This document shows positions 1-10,343 of a stretch of 64,000 nt of DNA, in pieces (within the stretch, counting starts at the first letter, position 1; the number at the start of each line of letters is the position of its first letter). Origin of the DNA: Vibrio hannami (lineage in GTDB: Bacteria > Pseudomonadota > Gammaproteobacteria > Enterobacterales > Vibrionaceae); contig NZ_JARQZP010000007.1 of NCBI RefSeq assembly GCF_029589055.1, positions 620,001 through 684,000 of the forward strand. Reading direction: 5' to 3'. Under the pieces are notes generated by a model that did no database searches, had not been told where the DNA came from, and saw only the letters and a program-made list of their open reading frames with translations. Made by a program: the position numbers and the translations under genes.

Positions 1-2
1 AA

Positions 3-410
3 AAAGCCGAGCTGAAAAGTGCGGGAACCTTTTCAAGTAATCAGAAAGAAAGAGAAGACTACGAGGCTGCTGTCGATCTTATCCTGACTAAAAAAGATTA
101 CTCAGGTGCCCTGGAAGCACTGAATCAGTTTCAGGCTACTTACCCGGATTCAGTTTACTCGCCAAATGCAAACTACTGGCTAGGTCAATTGTACTTTGCT
201 AAGAAGCAGGATGTTGAAGCTGCCAAGCATTTCGCGTCTGTGGTTTCATTTACTGATTCTGGAAAAAGAGCGGATGCTTTAGTTAAACTTGGCGATATTG
301 CTAAGAGAAACAAAAAGCCGGACGTGGCTAATAAGTATTACCAGCAGGCTATTGATGAGTACCCTGATAGCGCATCGGCGAAAACCGCAAAATCTCGCAT
401 AGAGAAATAA
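3..410 (+). CDS. cpoB: Cell division coordinator CpoB (YbgF), C-terminal part
   Basis: An open frame runs into the window from the left edge and gives the last 135 residues of the periplasmic TPR protein CpoB. CpoB is known to link PBP1B-dependent peptidoglycan synthesis to Tol-Pal constriction of the outer membrane. The visible part has tandem TPR-like helices with the family pattern of YPDS near the ends of repeats (TYPDSVYSPNANYWLG early, then EYPDSASAKTAKSRI at the C-terminus). The N-terminal signal peptide and coiled coil lie outside the window. An internal ATG at 189 is not the start, because the same frame stays open and homologous upstream of it. It is followed by a terminator and then nadA, the arrangement expected for the end of a tol-pal cluster. 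Confidence 0.85.
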   Translation, partial: KAELKSAGTFSSNQKEREDYEAAVDLILTKKDYSGALEALNQFQATYPDSVYSPNANYWLGQLYFAKKQDVEAAKHFASVVSFTDSGKRADALVKLGDIAKRNKKPDVANKYYQQAIDEYPDSASAKTAKSRIEK

Positions 411-440
411 AACGAGCTTTTCCGATAGAGCCAATAATGG

Positions 441-470
441 AAGGTCATCCACATAGGGTGGCCTTTTTTA
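441..470 (+). terminator. Rho-independent terminator after cpoB
   Basis: Ten-base arms at 441-450 and 456-465, with some G-U pairs, enclose a five-base loop. A run of T follows directly. It lies 31 bases after the cpoB stop. Confidence 0.75.
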
Positions 471-586
471 TTGTCTTAACTTTAGATTAAAACTCTTTAG
501 ACTTATGTATACCTCATTGGTAGTGGAACTAAAAACACTATCGGGTGTACAATGCGCGGATTACAGGAAATTGCGTGAGCAGAGCA

Positions 587-1651
587 ATGAGCCACATATT
601 AGATATTATCGAAAATACCGTATACCCATTTCCTCCTAAGCCAGTACCTCTTACAGAAGAGCAAAAGCAGACTCATATAGAAAATATTAAGAGGTTGCTT
701 AAAGAGCGAGATGCGGTTTTGATAGCCCATTATTATACAGACCCAGAAATCCAGGCATTGGCTGAACAGACAGGCGGCTTTGTTGGGGATTCTCTGGAGA
801 TGGCGAAGTTTGGTAACCGTCATTCAGCAACCACACTAATTATTGCAGGTGTGCGTTTTATGGGCGAATCAGCAAAAATTCTTACGCCAGAAAAGACCAT
901 TTTGATGCCGAACCTTGAGGCTGAATGTTCATTGGATCTGGGTTGCCCTGCTGATAAATTCACAGAGTTTTGCGATCAACATCCAGACCATACTGTTGTG
1001 GTTTACGCCAATACTTCTGCTGCGGTTAAAGCGCGTGCTGACTGGGTCGTAACCTCTAGTATTGCATTAGAAATAGTTGAACATCTGGACTCGGAAGATA
1101 AACCAATTATCTGGGGGCCGGATCGCCACTTAGGTTCATATATCAAGAATCAAACCGGTGCTGACATGATTTTGTGGCAGGGCGAGTGTGTGGTTCATGA
1201 TGAGTTTTCTTCTAAGGCTCTAAAGGATATGAAGGCACTCTATCCGGAAGCGGCAATACTGGTTCACCCTGAGTCACCAGCAAGTGTTGTTGAATTGGCA
1301 GACGCAGTTGGTTCAACCAGCCAGCTGATCAAAGCGGCAAAAGAGCTTCCACATAAGCAGCTTATTGTTGCGACGGATAAAGGCATCTTCTTTAAGATGC
1401 AACAACTGGTTCCTGAGAAAGAGCTTATGGAAGCACCAACAGCGGGTAATGGTGCGACTTGTCGTAGCTGTGCTCACTGCCCGTGGATGGCGATGAATGG
1501 TCTGGCTGCTATTGAGAGTGCTTTAACGGGTAACAGTAAAGAGCATGAAATCTTTGTTGATGAAGACGTTCGTGTTAAGTCGCTTATCCCACTAAACCGC
1601 ATGCTTGATTTTGCAGAACAACTTCAGATGGAAGTGAAGGGCAATGCTTAA
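587..1651 (+). CDS. nadA: Quinolinate synthase NadA
   Basis: NadA condenses iminoaspartate with dihydroxyacetone phosphate to quinolinate in cytoplasmic de novo NAD synthesis, using a [4Fe-4S] cluster. From the ATG at 587 the protein has 354 residues, close to the E. coli enzyme (347). The early segment [10 protein letters not shown] and the stretch [14 protein letters not shown] are characteristic. The three cluster cysteines are seen at Cys114 ([10 protein letters not shown]), Cys201 ([10 protein letters not shown]) and Cys298 in the [14 protein letters not shown] segment. The open frame extends upstream to 545, but the start at 587 aligns with the usual NadA N-terminus. It is a single-gene unit with a strong terminator after it. 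L-aspartate oxidase (nadB) is not in the window. Confidence 0.96.
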   Translation: MSHILDIIENTVYPFPPKPVPLTEEQKQTHIENIKRLLKERDAVLIAHYYTDPEIQALAEQTGGFVGDSLEMAKFGNRHSATTLIIAGVRFMGESAKILTPEKTILMPNLEAECSLDLGCPADKFTEFCDQHPDHTVVVYANTSAAVKARADWVVTSSIALEIVEHLDSEDKPIIWGPDRHLGSYIKNQTGADMILWQGECVVHDEFSSKALKDMKALYPEAAILVHPESPASVVELADAVGSTSQLIKAAKELPHKQLIVATDKGIFFKMQQLVPEKELMEAPTAGNGATCRSCAHCPWMAMNGLAAIESALTGNSKEHEIFVDEDVRVKSLIPLNRMLDFAEQLQMEVKGNA

Positions 1652-1680
1652 GCGGTTATCAGCTTGCATCTAAAAAAACT

Positions 1681-1706
1681 AAGGGGCTTCAACGAGCCCC
1701 TTATTT
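1681..1706. terminator. Terminator between convergent nadA and the UPF0149 gene
   Basis: Perfect eight-base arms AAGGGGCT (1681-1688) and AGCCCCTT (1695-1702) enclose a six-base loop. There are A-rich and T-rich flanks on both sides, so it can serve both convergent genes. Confidence 0.8.
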
Positions 1707-1714
1707 GTATGCGT

Positions 1715-2281
1715 TTATTGCTGTTCTGCCAATACGGCTCCACGTTGGGTTAAGCCACAGAGCATTACAGGTACAGCGTTAAAAATCTCTTCAAACTGTT
1801 CAAGTCCTTCAATGCCTTGCTCCTGAAGTGTAGTCAGTGCGGTTTCCGGATCGTAAAGCATGCTCAGAGAAAGAAGTACACCACCTAGTAGAGCGTTATC
1901 TTCACTTTGCTCAGGCATCAGCGTTTCCCAATCGTCTCGTGCAAGCTGATAACCTTGTAAGACGCCTTCCAAAAATCTCGGGTTTGAGTTGAGACGATAT
2001 CTTCGTCGTCCAACGTGCATCCTTCTGGCCATTGCCACTTTCCGTCCAGAAGCGCTGGTCTTGCTTCGTTCCAGATATCGACAACAAGACCTGCATAAGT
2101 TTCTAGCTGCTCTCCATCAGAAAAGGGCGCTGTTTCTTCCTCCCCACAGGAATGGTAGCCATTCTGCTGGGTCTAAAACGTTTGGGGCGCATGCCATTGC
2201 GGTCACGAATCCAATAGTTTGGGATTCACCAAGCAGCTTACCTTCTAACTCGGGCAACTGAAGTAATTCTTGTAGTGTCAC
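1715..2281 (-). pseudogene. UPF0149 (YgfB/YecA) family protein, two compensating frameshifts
   Basis: A YecA/YgfB-type protein of about 188 residues is present if two indels are ignored. The N-terminal part (residues about 1-55) has the YecA-like segment FVTAMACAPNVLDPAEWLPF and WGG. The frame then shifts near 2134-2142 (one extra base), continues through DGEQLETYAGLVVDIWNEA, and shifts back at an A5 run at 1971-1975 (one base missing). It finishes as GVLQGYQLARDDWETL to the stop. I chose the GTG start at 2281 because AAGGA lies six to seven bases upstream. The protein lacks the SEC-C zinc motif of full YecA. The role of the family is unknown. Compensating homopolymer errors are more likely than a real defect. 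Confidence 0.7.
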
Positions 2282-2574
2282 GATATGTCCTTGATTGGAA
2301 TAATAGCAGTATCCTACCAAGATAATTCATCAGGCTAAACCCAAAAGACAGGTTACTGGTGGATCGATCTGATGTTGATATCAATACTCAGAGAATCTGA
2401 CTGATTCCTGTTAAAAAACTAGTGCAATATTCATAAAACTATTTTAAATATAAAATATAAAACTATAAAAAATCTGTTTTAATAGCGCGCACTGCTGGAT
2501 TATGGTCTTTAAGCCAGTTTATAATATTGCATATCAATAATTAATCTAGATATTTATTCTTGTAGAGGATGTAA

Positions 2575-3021
2575 ATGAAGGTTCGCGCTCCTTTTAACTT
2601 AAGGAACTTTGCAGCAGATACTTTTGCGATGGTTGTATTCTGCTTTATCACAGGGATGGCGATCGAGGTATTCATTTCGGGTTTAAGCTTTGAAAAATCA
2701 TTGGCTTCAAGACTGGTTTCTATACCGGTCAACATTGCTATAGCGGTGCCGTATGGCCTTTATAGGGACTGGGTAGTTAGACAGGGTGCGAAAGTTGCTA
2801 CTGGCTCTTTTGCAAAAAACGTTTCAGATCTTTTTGCTTTTGTTACATTTCAGTCCCCGGTGTATGTGGCTATCTTACTGTCTGTAGGCGCGTCAACTGA
2901 ACAGATTATTTCTGCAGTGTCGGTTAACGCGGCGCTTTCGTGTGGCATGGGTATTCTTTACGGCTACTTTTTAGATAGTTGTAGAAAAATGTTCCGTGTG
3001 CCTGGGTATCAGGGTGCTTAA
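2575..3021 (+). CDS. alaE: L-alanine exporter AlaE
   Basis: AlaE is a small inner-membrane exporter that relieves L-alanine accumulation. This 148-residue protein matches E. coli AlaE (149 residues) along its length. Shared segments are [11 protein letters not shown] near residue 14, [20 protein letters not shown] near residue 45, the [14 protein letters not shown] segment near residue 88, and the C-terminal [12 protein letters not shown]. Four hydrophobic segments are visible. It stands alone between the UPF0149 gene (divergent) and a nuclease gene (convergent). The 293 bases upstream are very AT-rich and hold its promoter, but I cannot place the boxes confidently. Confidence 0.93.
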   Translation: MKVRAPFNLRNFAADTFAMVVFCFITGMAIEVFISGLSFEKSLASRLVSIPVNIAIAVPYGLYRDWVVRQGAKVATGSFAKNVSDLFAFVTFQSPVYVAILLSVGASTEQIISAVSVNAALSCGMGILYGYFLDSCRKMFRVPGYQGA

Positions 3022-3047
3022 TTAACGCCATACGGCTAGAGTGGCTG

Positions 3048-3063
3048 GCCCCCGAAAGGGGGC
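3048..3063 (+). terminator. Hairpin after alaE
   Basis: GCCCCC and GGGGGC arms enclose a GAAA tetraloop, 26 bases after the alaE stop. The following T content is modest, so termination is likely but not certain. Confidence 0.5.
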
Positions 3064-3103
3064 TCTCACTTCCAGAGCTCTTCTTAATTTTAACAGTCCG
3101 TTT

Positions 3104-3856
3104 CTACCAACAGCCTAATTTTTCCTGAAGCTCTGTGTCGAATGGCAACTTAGGAAGAGTGAAAGAGAGTTGCGTTTGAATTTCCTCAAGTTTGACTATT
3201 TTGGAACAGGCGTTTTCGCTTCGTTTAACATTCTGAGCCATTAAAAAGCCGATTGAATGTTTTCCATCGTAAATCACCTTAAAGTAACCGGATGGCACGG
3301 TATGGTTTTCATCAGCTTTTGGAAGGCTTGGCATCTTTTCATCAAATACGGGGCCGGTGATGACATACAATGGCGAGTCATATGTGGCGGCATTCCTGAC
3401 TTTTTCTTCCAGCTGTTTCCATGGTCCCTGGTTCAGGTCCTTGTCTTGTGGGGTGATATTACTCAGATAGTTTGCTTCATACCAAAAACGGGAGCCGGCG
3501 AATGAGGCTAACGGTGCCTGATGCCCTCTGTCTGCTTGCAGTGATGTTGAACTAGCGCCACTGTAATCTGCTTTTTCCAGCGTTTCATCTTGTTCCAGCA
3601 GGGGATCGGACTTCCAGGTTCTGCCCGGAGACGCACCGAAATTAATAGGATTGACTTCATACGCTACCCAGTCTGCAAACTTAGTCTCTGGATTATTGGA
3701 TAGGGCATAGATATGTGTGAAGACGAGGTCATTATTATCCGGGTTAGTTGGACAACCTTGTGGACAATGTACAGATAGAGTTGCTGCAAATGCTGAGGTA
3801 ACAATCGCTGGTGTGAAAACAGTGCTAAGTAAGCCAATGAGTACAGATGATTTCAT
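3104..3856 (-). CDS. Secreted DNA/RNA non-specific endonuclease
   Basis: This is a 250-residue NUC1/Serratia-nuclease-type enzyme (beta-beta-alpha metal fold) expected to degrade extracellular or periplasmic DNA and RNA. From the ATG at 3856 there is a signal peptide (MKSSVLIGLLSTVFTPAIV, cleavage probably after AFA near residue 25). The catalytic segment ADRGHQAPLA (DRGH motif with the general-base His) lies near residue 110. Further on, NYLSNITPQDKDLNQGPW carries the Asn/Gln metal-site region of the family. The open frame extends 34 codons upstream, but that stretch has no signal-peptide character. The family is common in vibrios for nucleotide scavenging from environmental DNA. Confidence 0.88.
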   Translation of the reverse strand: MKSSVLIGLLSTVFTPAIVTSAFAATLSVHCPQGCPTNPDNNDLVFTHIYALSNNPETKFADWVAYEVNPINFGASPGRTWKSDPLLEQDETLEKADYSGASSTSLQADRGHQAPLASFAGSRFWYEANYLSNITPQDKDLNQGPWKQLEEKVRNAATYDSPLYVITGPVFDEKMPSLPKADENHTVPSGYFKVIYDGKHSIGFLMAQNVKRSENACSKIVKLEEIQTQLSFTLPKLPFDTELQEKLGCW

Positions 3857-4036
3857 AACTATCCATGTTTCAGCTGAGAAGTATGACTTAAATAATACTT
3901 GGATTAGAGTTAAATCACAGTATTTAATACGGAAAATACATCTTTTAAGGTATATCAATCCCGGTTTCTTCTGCTTATATTAATCTCTGTAATAGTTCAG
4001 GAGCTTTTTTCTCCTCACTTCATCAAGAGCAGTATT

Positions 4037-5254
4037 ATGTCGCTAGTAGAATCCATAGTTTTGATGTTAGGGTTAATCTTCTGTGTAAGCTTACTTTACT
4101 GGAGTAACAAGAAGTGGGGTTACCTGCTTTCAGCTTTGTTATTGCTAGCCGCGGTTATTATTTCGGCATACTGGCCACTAATGCTGGCAACGGGGTTTGG
4201 GTTAGTTGCTGTAGGCTTGCTCAATCGTTACCAACCCGAACTGTCAAAAGGAGAAGTGCGGGAAAATAATCTCCGGGATTGGGTGCAACACCTGATGGCG
4301 CTTTCTATCTTATTGGTCGGTATCCAATATGTTGCGTATTACAGCTTTTTAGCGCATGGCGAGATAAGTGGGCTTACCCGACCCGATGTACTGGATGCTT
4401 TTTTACCTATCGCGGCAGGGTTGGAGATCAGAGCGATTCTTACTCTCAATTTATGGGACGACAACCACCCGGCAGCAGCGGTCATGATGGTTTCTGTGCT
4501 ACTTAGTGGGTTGCTATGCAAGCGTGCATTTTGTGGCTGGATTTGCCCGATAGGTTATGGCGGTACTTATCTATTCAAGCTGAGAAAGCGATTTATAGCT
4601 GGAGATTACAATCCCCCGGGCTGGCTAGATTGGCCGCTTAGAATGCTAAAGTATCTACTTCTGGCAGGCCTGCTTTTCATCATTATAAAAGGAGTTCCTA
4701 CCCAGGCATTACCGCACTATTTAGACGGCACCTATATGAAAGTCGCTGATCTGAAAACAGGACTGTTTTTTATCAGCCCCGGTTTTATTGGTGGACTATG
4801 CTTGTTAGTCGTGCTGCTACTTGCCTTGTGGCAGGATAGGGCGTTTTGTCGCTACCTTTGCCCATATGGTGCTGCACTGGGGATTCTAAGTTTCGCCAGT
4901 CCATTCAAAGTGCGTCGTAATACGGCCCACTGTCTTATCGACTCAAAAGGGATGGATTGTGATAAGTGCACGCGTGCATGCCCTGCGCGAATTAAGGTCC
5001 ATACCGTCGAAGCCGTAAGAACCGACGAGTGCCAGGCGTGTATGAGGTGTGTTAGCGCTTGTCCCAAAAAAGAAGCATTAGATGTCAGTACTCGCAATGG
5101 TGTTCGTTTATCGGCGAGGGGAATGTTGATTGTCTTGCTTCTGCTAATGTTTGGTTTGCCTTTGATAGCCTACCTGTCAGGGTTCTGGAGCAGTCAGATT
5201 GAAGATATCACTCGTATGGAGTTGATGAAGTATCTGCATCAGATAAATCACTAA
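4037..5254 (+). CDS. NapH/NosR-like polytopic 4Fe-4S membrane protein
   Basis: This 405-residue inner-membrane protein has about seven to eight hydrophobic segments and ferredoxin-type domains. Two Cys-x3-Cys-Pro motifs (CGWICPIGY near residue 170 and CRYLCPYGA near residue 273) are characteristic of the NapH/NosR/CcoG group. They are followed by two [4Fe-4S] sites, DCDKCTRACP and CQACMRCVSACP, near residues 310-350. A last membrane segment closes the protein. Such proteins pass electrons from quinol or ferredoxin to periplasmic or copper-related enzymes. Here no partner reductase, periplasmic cupredoxin or FMN domain is next to it, so the electron acceptor is unknown. Its neighbours are a nuclease (divergent) and uspA (convergent). 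Confidence 0.8.
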   Translation: MSLVESIVLMLGLIFCVSLLYWSNKKWGYLLSALLLLAAVIISAYWPLMLATGFGLVAVGLLNRYQPELSKGEVRENNLRDWVQHLMALSILLVGIQYVAYYSFLAHGEISGLTRPDVLDAFLPIAAGLEIRAILTLNLWDDNHPAAAVMMVSVLLSGLLCKRAFCGWICPIGYGGTYLFKLRKRFIAGDYNPPGWLDWPLRMLKYLLLAGLLFIIIKGVPTQALPHYLDGTYMKVADLKTGLFFISPGFIGGLCLLVVLLLALWQDRAFCRYLCPYGAALGILSFASPFKVRRNTAHCLIDSKGMDCDKCTRACPARIKVHTVEAVRTDECQACMRCVSACPKKEALDVSTRNGVRLSARGMLIVLLLLMFGLPLIAYLSGFWSSQIEDITRMELMKYLHQINH

Positions 5255-5256
5255 CC

Positions 5257-5299
5257 AGCCGTATATCGACCCTGCAAGAAAGATATACGGCTTACGGTT
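5257..5299. terminator. Bidirectional hairpin between convergent genes
   Basis: Perfect 11-base arms at 5257-5267 and 5282-5292 enclose a 14-base loop, directly after the stop of the membrane Fe-S protein and before the stop of uspA. A short T run follows. Confidence 0.6.
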
Positions 5300-5315
5300 T
5301 AGCTGTTAGAACGAT

Positions 5316-5738
5316 TTATTTCATGATCGGATGGACCAAAATATCAATCGAACTGCTATTAATCAGTTGCCTAGAAGTAGAAATGATATGGCTCCAGAAG
5401 TCATGATGGTGCCCACATAACAGCAGATCGGCTTCGTATTCTTCGATGATTTCAGGGAGTCGGTTGGCTATATTCCCGGAGCCGGCCAGAGCGTTTTTAA
5501 CTGGTACATCACAGGCCTTGATAAAGCGCTCAAAGAAGTGGTTGGTTTTATCCGGTACGTTTGCACGACTCTCTTCGTCATTCAGATCAAAAAGTTCGTG
5601 ATAGATTTCCCCGTGTGTATCATCAATGTAAATCAGGGAGAGTTCGGCATCGAATTTTTTCGCTAAAGCTGCGCCCTTACTGACGAGCGAATCACTCTCT
5701 TCGGAAAGCTCTACTGCAACTAAAATGTGCTTATACAT
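5316..5738 (-). CDS. Universal stress protein, UspA family
   Basis: A 140-residue single-domain cytoplasmic UspA-family protein. It begins with the typical strand YKHILVAVELSEESDSLV and contains the core DLLLCGHHH segment near residue 103. The C-terminal part ends in SSSIDILVHP, the usual last strand. Full length for the UspA/UspC subgroup. Such proteins are dimers induced by starvation and stress, and their biochemical role is poorly defined. It is monocistronic, between two convergent or tandem terminators. Confidence 0.88.
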   Translation of the reverse strand: MYKHILVAVELSEESDSLVSKGAALAKKFDAELSLIYIDDTHGEIYHELFDLNDEESRANVPDKTNHFFERFIKACDVPVKNALAGSGNIANRLPEIIEEYEADLLLCGHHHDFWSHIISTSRQLINSSSIDILVHPIMK

Positions 5739-5920
5739 AACTGCAACTTCCTCATATAGTTATTAACATAAAAAGCATAGCACCTGAGAAAGCGTGTTTT
5801 TGTACACCTATTCGCATTTTTGTAATCTTGTTCGAAAACAGTGATTTATTTGGTGAAAAATTTGATGAAGATAACTATTTGTAGCAGATAGTAGTAGGAA
5901 GTGTATCGTTTGAAGAATAA

Positions 5921-5943
5921 GGCCCGCAATAATCTAGCGGGCC
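5921..5943 (-). terminator. Terminator of ppsA
   Basis: Seven-base arms GGCCCGC (5921-5927) and GCGGGCC (5937-5943) lie ten bases beyond the ppsA stop on the minus strand. A T-rich stretch follows in the direction of ppsA transcription. Confidence 0.65.
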
Positions 5944-5952
5944 AGAAGGGAT

Positions 5953-8313
5953 TTACTTACCAAGTTGAAGCCAGGTATCAACAACCGTATCCGGGTTGAG
6001 GGAAATAGAACTAATGCCTTCTTCCATTAACCATTGAGCAAGATCTTCATGGTCTGAAGGGCCTTGTCCGCAGATACCTACGTACTTGCCTTGTTTGGTG
6101 CAAGCTTCTATAGCCATATGCAATACCGCTTTTACCGCCGCATTTCTCTCATCGAAGATATGCGCAACATCGCCAGAGTCCCGGTCAAGCCCCAGCATTA
6201 GCTGAGTCATATCGTTGGAACCGATTGAAAAGCCATCGAAATATCTCAGGAAGTCATCCGCTAGAATCGCATTAGATGGGATCTCACACATCATAATGAT
6301 GCGAAGACCTTCCTGACCACGGTTGAGTCCGTATTTAGAGAGCAGGTCGATAACAGAGCTTGCTTCACTTGGTGTACGAACAAATGGGATCATAATTTCT
6401 ACGTTTTTCAGACCCATTTCACCACGAACTCGTTTGATCGCCTGAGTTTCCAGTTCGAAGCAGTCTTCGAATGATTCGGAGATATAACGTGATGCTCCAC
6501 GGAAACCAAGCATTGGGTTCTCTTCATGGGGTTCATAGTCAGGACCACCAACAAGGTTGCCGTATTCGTTCGACTTAAAATCAGACATACGAACGATCAC
6601 ACGTTTAGGCCAGAATGCAGCACCGATGGTAGCAATGCCTTCTGTTAGCTTGCTTACATAGAACTCCACCGGATCGCTGTATCCACGCATTTTCGTGCGG
6701 ATTTCTGCTTTTACTTCCTCTGGTTGCTCATCAAAGTTCAGCAGTGCTTTAGGGTGAACACCAATCATTTTGTTGATGATGAACTCCAGGCGAGCGAGCC
6801 CAACCCCTTCGTTTGGTAGTTGCGCGAAGTTGAATGCTCGATCCGGGTTACCCACGTTCATCATTATCTTGGTAGGAAGTACAGGTAACTCATCTACCTC
6901 AGAACGATTGATCTCAAACGGAATTTCACCTTCATAAACATGGCCGGTTTCCCCTTCAGCACAGGACACCGTTACAAGCTGGCCATCCTTGATTTCATCT
7001 GTTGCGTGTCCGCAGCCGACAATTGCCGGAATACCCAGTTCGCGAGCAATGATGGCTGCGTGGCATGTCCTTCCCCCACGGTTAGTAACGATTGCCGCTG
7101 CTTTTTTCATTACCGGTTCCCAATCAGGGTCTGTCATATCGGTAACCAGAACATCACCTTCTTTAACCAAAGACATTTCGTCCAATGAGGAAACCAGGCG
7201 AGCTTTACCTGTTCCAATCTTCTGACCGATAGCCCGGCCTTCTATCAGAACCTGGCTCTTGTCACCTAGCTGGTATCTTTCAATGACGTTTGTATCTTCT
7301 TGGGACTGAACGGTTTCCGGGCGTGCCTGAACAATGTACAGCTTGCCGTCGATACCATCTTTGGCCCACTCAATATCCATTGGACGTTGGTAATGACGTT
7401 CAATAATCAATGCTTGCTTAGCCAGTTCTTCCAGCTCGGCATCCGTTAGCGAAAACTGGTTTCTCTCTTCGTTACTTGTATCAACAATCTGAACCTGTTT
7501 GCCGACTTCTGTTTGATCGGAGTAGATCATCTTGGTCAGCTTAGAACCAAATGTTTTCTTGATGACAGCGTGGTTGCCCGCTTCCAGCATCGGCTTATGA
7601 ACATAAAACTCATCCGGGTTAACGGCTCCCTGAACCACCATTTCACCCAGGCCCCAGGAAGAAGTGATAAATACCGCGTTATCGAATCCGGTTTCGGTAT
7701 CAATACTGAACATAACGCCAGACGCGGCGATATCAGAGCGAATCATTCGCTGAATACCCACTGACAGTGCAATACCCTCGTGATCAAATCCCTGATGAAC
7801 ACGATAAGAGATGGCTCGGTCATTAAATAACGAAGCAAACACATGCTTTGTTGCTTCAAGTACGGCATCAATACCTTTGATGTTCAGAAAGGTTTCTTGC
7901 TGTCCTGCGAAGGAAGCGTCCGGAAGATCTTCTGCAGTAGCCGATGAACGCACTGCCACTGATATTTCAGGGTTTCCATCAGTCAGAGACCGATAATATT
8001 CTCGTATATTTTGTTCCAGCTCTGAAGGGAAGGGGGCTTCAAGAATCCACTGCCTGATAGTAGTTCCAGCTTGTTGAAGTGCTTTCACATCATCAATATC
8101 CAGAGTGTTCAGGGTGTTATAGATCCGTTGATTCAGGCCTTCAAACTCCAGAAACTGATGGAAAGCGAATGCTGTTGTAGCGAATCCATTAGGCACCGAG
8201 ACGCCTACGTTAGCGAGATTGGATACCATCTCTCCAAGGGAAGCGTTTTTACCGCCGACTTTATCTACATCGTCCATGCCTAGCATATTGAGCCAGAGGG
8301 TATGGTTTTGCAT
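5953..8313 (-). CDS. ppsA: Phosphoenolpyruvate synthase
   Basis: PpsA converts pyruvate, ATP and water to PEP, AMP and phosphate for gluconeogenesis. From the ATG at 8313 the protein has 786 residues (E. coli 792). The N-terminal ATP-grasp part starts with [18 protein letters not shown] and contains [19 protein letters not shown]. The swivelling phosphohistidine domain has [18 protein letters not shown] with the catalytic His. The C-terminal PEP-binding barrel has [10 protein letters not shown] and [14 protein letters not shown] with the active Cys. The start at 8313 is preceded by GGAGA at good spacing, and the longer frame upstream has no homology. It is divergent from its regulator gene ppsR, 165 bases away. 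Confidence 0.97.
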   Translation of the reverse strand: MQNHTLWLNMLGMDDVDKVGGKNASLGEMVSNLANVGVSVPNGFATTAFAFHQFLEFEGLNQRIYNTLNTLDIDDVKALQQAGTTIRQWILEAPFPSELEQNIREYYRSLTDGNPEISVAVRSSATAEDLPDASFAGQQETFLNIKGIDAVLEATKHVFASLFNDRAISYRVHQGFDHEGIALSVGIQRMIRSDIAASGVMFSIDTETGFDNAVFITSSWGLGEMVVQGAVNPDEFYVHKPMLEAGNHAVIKKTFGSKLTKMIYSDQTEVGKQVQIVDTSNEERNQFSLTDAELEELAKQALIIERHYQRPMDIEWAKDGIDGKLYIVQARPETVQSQEDTNVIERYQLGDKSQVLIEGRAIGQKIGTGKARLVSSLDEMSLVKEGDVLVTDMTDPDWEPVMKKAAAIVTNRGGRTCHAAIIARELGIPAIVGCGHATDEIKDGQLVTVSCAEGETGHVYEGEIPFEINRSEVDELPVLPTKIMMNVGNPDRAFNFAQLPNEGVGLARLEFIINKMIGVHPKALLNFDEQPEEVKAEIRTKMRGYSDPVEFYVSKLTEGIATIGAAFWPKRVIVRMSDFKSNEYGNLVGGPDYEPHEENPMLGFRGASRYISESFEDCFELETQAIKRVRGEMGLKNVEIMIPFVRTPSEASSVIDLLSKYGLNRGQEGLRIIMMCEIPSNAILADDFLRYFDGFSIGSNDMTQLMLGLDRDSGDVAHIFDERNAAVKAVLHMAIEACTKQGKYVGICGQGPSDHEDLAQWLMEEGISSISLNPDTVVDTWLQLGK

Positions 8314-8478
8314 GATTATCTCCACGTCATACATTGGGGGCTTAAAGTGGGTAAACAATGAGCAGAAAATTAAAACGTGCAAACATCTCAACTTCCTATT
8401 AGCCTAATTGAGTACCCTGTTATTATCGTTATCATTGCGCACATCGTACTCAAAAATATTTTAAGTTATAAACAAATT

Positions 8479-9312
8479 ATGGAATCGAATATTCAAACTC
8501 GTGACGTATTCTACGTTTCTGATGGAACAGCCATTACATGTGAAACATTAGGACGTGCAGTTATTGCACAGTTCTCATTTTTGCCGGTTGAGAGAACATT
8601 TCCGTTTGTAGAATCTGAAGAAAAGTTGTACGAGCTTATCCGTGAGATTGAAAAATCCAACCAAAAGCAGGGAGTTCCTCCAATGGTTCTCTTCTCTATG
8701 GTGTTACCTGAAGTTAGAGATAAGTTACTTGAATGCGAGGCGCACTTTTATGATGTACTTGCCCCATTAATTCAGGCGATGCAGACGGATTTGCAACTTG
8801 AAGCAAAGCCAAAGCTGCACCGCTCTCATAGTGTGAACAAAAATGCAGAGGGGTATTTCGACCGTATCGCTGCTGTTGAGTACACCCTGGCTCACGATGA
8901 CGGAATTTCACTCCGGGATCTGGATAAAGCCGATCTAATACTGTTGGGCGTATCCCGTAGTGGCAAGACACCAACAAGTGTGTATATGGCGATGCAGTTT
9001 GGTTTACGAGTGGTCAACTACCCGTTTATTGAAGAAGATCTTAAGAAGTTAAGGTTGCTGCCTGAGCTTGAAATAAACAGGCATAAGTTATTTGGATTAA
9101 CGATTAAAGCAGAGCGATTGACTGAAGTACGAAGCCATCGTTTAGCTGAGAGTGAGTATGCCAGCGCTGATCAATGTATTAGCGAAGTTAATCAGGTAGA
9201 GGCTTTTTTCCGCCGGGAAGCGATCCCTTATCTGGATACTTCGAATCTATCAATTGAAGAGATCTCCGCCCGGATTCTGGAGCGTACTGGTGTTAGCCGG
9301 AATATGTTTTAA
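8479..9312 (+). CDS. ppsR: PEP synthase regulatory protein (bifunctional kinase/pyrophosphorylase)
   Basis: PpsR (DUF299) inactivates PpsA by ADP-dependent threonine phosphorylation and reactivates it by phosphate-dependent dephosphorylation. From the ATG at 8479 the protein is 277 residues, the same as E. coli PpsR. The N-terminus [16 protein letters not shown] and the P-loop-like [17 protein letters not shown] near residue 155 are diagnostic. The end [14 protein letters not shown] also fits. The open frame begins further upstream at 8377, but that extension is hydrophobic and without homology. Its divergent placement beside ppsA supports the pairing. Confidence 0.96.
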   Translation: MESNIQTRDVFYVSDGTAITCETLGRAVIAQFSFLPVERTFPFVESEEKLYELIREIEKSNQKQGVPPMVLFSMVLPEVRDKLLECEAHFYDVLAPLIQAMQTDLQLEAKPKLHRSHSVNKNAEGYFDRIAAVEYTLAHDDGISLRDLDKADLILLGVSRSGKTPTSVYMAMQFGLRVVNYPFIEEDLKKLRLLPELEINRHKLFGLTIKAERLTEVRSHRLAESEYASADQCISEVNQVEAFFRREAIPYLDTSNLSIEEISARILERTGVSRNMF

Positions 9313-9329
9313 TTTTAAGCTAATCTACT

Positions 9330-10229
9330 TTAGGTGCCTTCTCTGTAGTGCTTAGGTGCGACAGAGAAGTACTTACTAAACTGATTCGAAAACTCGTATT
9401 GAGAAGCATAACCAAGTCTGGTCGCGACTTCTAAGATACGCAGGTTGGTTGTTCTGAGCAGTCGACCTGCTTCGTTCATTCTTTTGCGGATGAGATATTC
9501 TCGCGGGGATACCCCCATGTTTTTCTTAAACGTCTTGCGAAACTTTTCGTAGCCCCAGCCTTTATCCTTGCAGTAAAGCTTTAAATCAAATCGGGTAGGA
9601 TAGATCTTCTCAAAATCTTCGAGTGCGTCTTTTAGCATCGCATCTGGGATGATGCCGATGCTTTGTTGCGTAAAAAGCAAACGAAGAATGTTCAGGTAGT
9701 TGAGGTATGCATCAAACATCTCTTCTTCAGTACTTGTTTTGAGCTGTTCCATGAAAGATTTGATACTTGTAATAAGCGATTCCGAGACCTCGCCTTGATA
9801 TACAGGGATAGTTTTATCAACGAGTGATAATGAGCAAAGGTGGAGATAAAGCTCTTCATTGCAGTCCAGATAGTACTCAGCCCAGCCGCTGCCTTCTGTA
9901 ATCAATGTTGTGTGTGTCACTTGAGGAAGTCGTTGAAAGACAGATCCCGCGACAAGTGGATACTCCTTTCCATGCTTATCGATATATAACCCTTCCCCTT
10001 TCACCACATACACAACGGAGTAAAAGGGGAATCTGCCATTGATATGCACATTGTCGGTGCCAGTTTCTTCTATATATCCGCTTCCAATCCAGTTTTTTGA
10101 TGGTCCCAATGTTCTGGAGAAATTGAGTGAAGAGGTGCTATTTTCATGTTCCATAGGAAACAGGTTTTGGGCACATATCGACTCTTTTTCCAAATATTTG
10201 TGTTGGTTTTTTTCTACCATTAAGGTCAT
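9330..10229 (-). CDS. AraC-family transcriptional regulator with cupin-like sensor domain
   Basis: A 299-residue regulator. Residues about 50-150 form an AraC-type ligand-binding cupin (PFYSVVYVVKGEGLYIDKHGKEYPLVAGSVF is the turn-and-barrel pattern). Residues about 200-299 form the double helix-turn-helix, with MNEAGRLLRTTNLRILEVATRLGY and EFSNQFSKYFSVAPKHYR. The effector is not evident. Two ATGs (10229 and 10220) are close together. GAGGAG lies just upstream of the first. It is convergent with ppsR and about 115 bases from a divergent small gene, with no transport or catabolic operon nearby to suggest a target. Confidence 0.85.
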   Translation of the reverse strand: MTLMVEKNQHKYLEKESICAQNLFPMEHENSTSSLNFSRTLGPSKNWIGSGYIEETGTDNVHINGRFPFYSVVYVVKGEGLYIDKHGKEYPLVAGSVFQRLPQVTHTTLITEGSGWAEYYLDCNEELYLHLCSLSLVDKTIPVYQGEVSESLITSIKSFMEQLKTSTEEEMFDAYLNYLNILRLLFTQQSIGIIPDAMLKDALEDFEKIYPTRFDLKLYCKDKGWGYEKFRKTFKKNMGVSPREYLIRKRMNEAGRLLRTTNLRILEVATRLGYASQYEFSNQFSKYFSVAPKHYREGT

Positions 10230-10343
10230 TCACTCCTCTAAATTGAATTGCCAATTAGCATATCTATTTTACCAGTCATGGCATTTAGATTTGTGATAAG
10301 CCTTATAAAATATGAAGTGTAGATAAGCAAAGGGGGAATAGAT

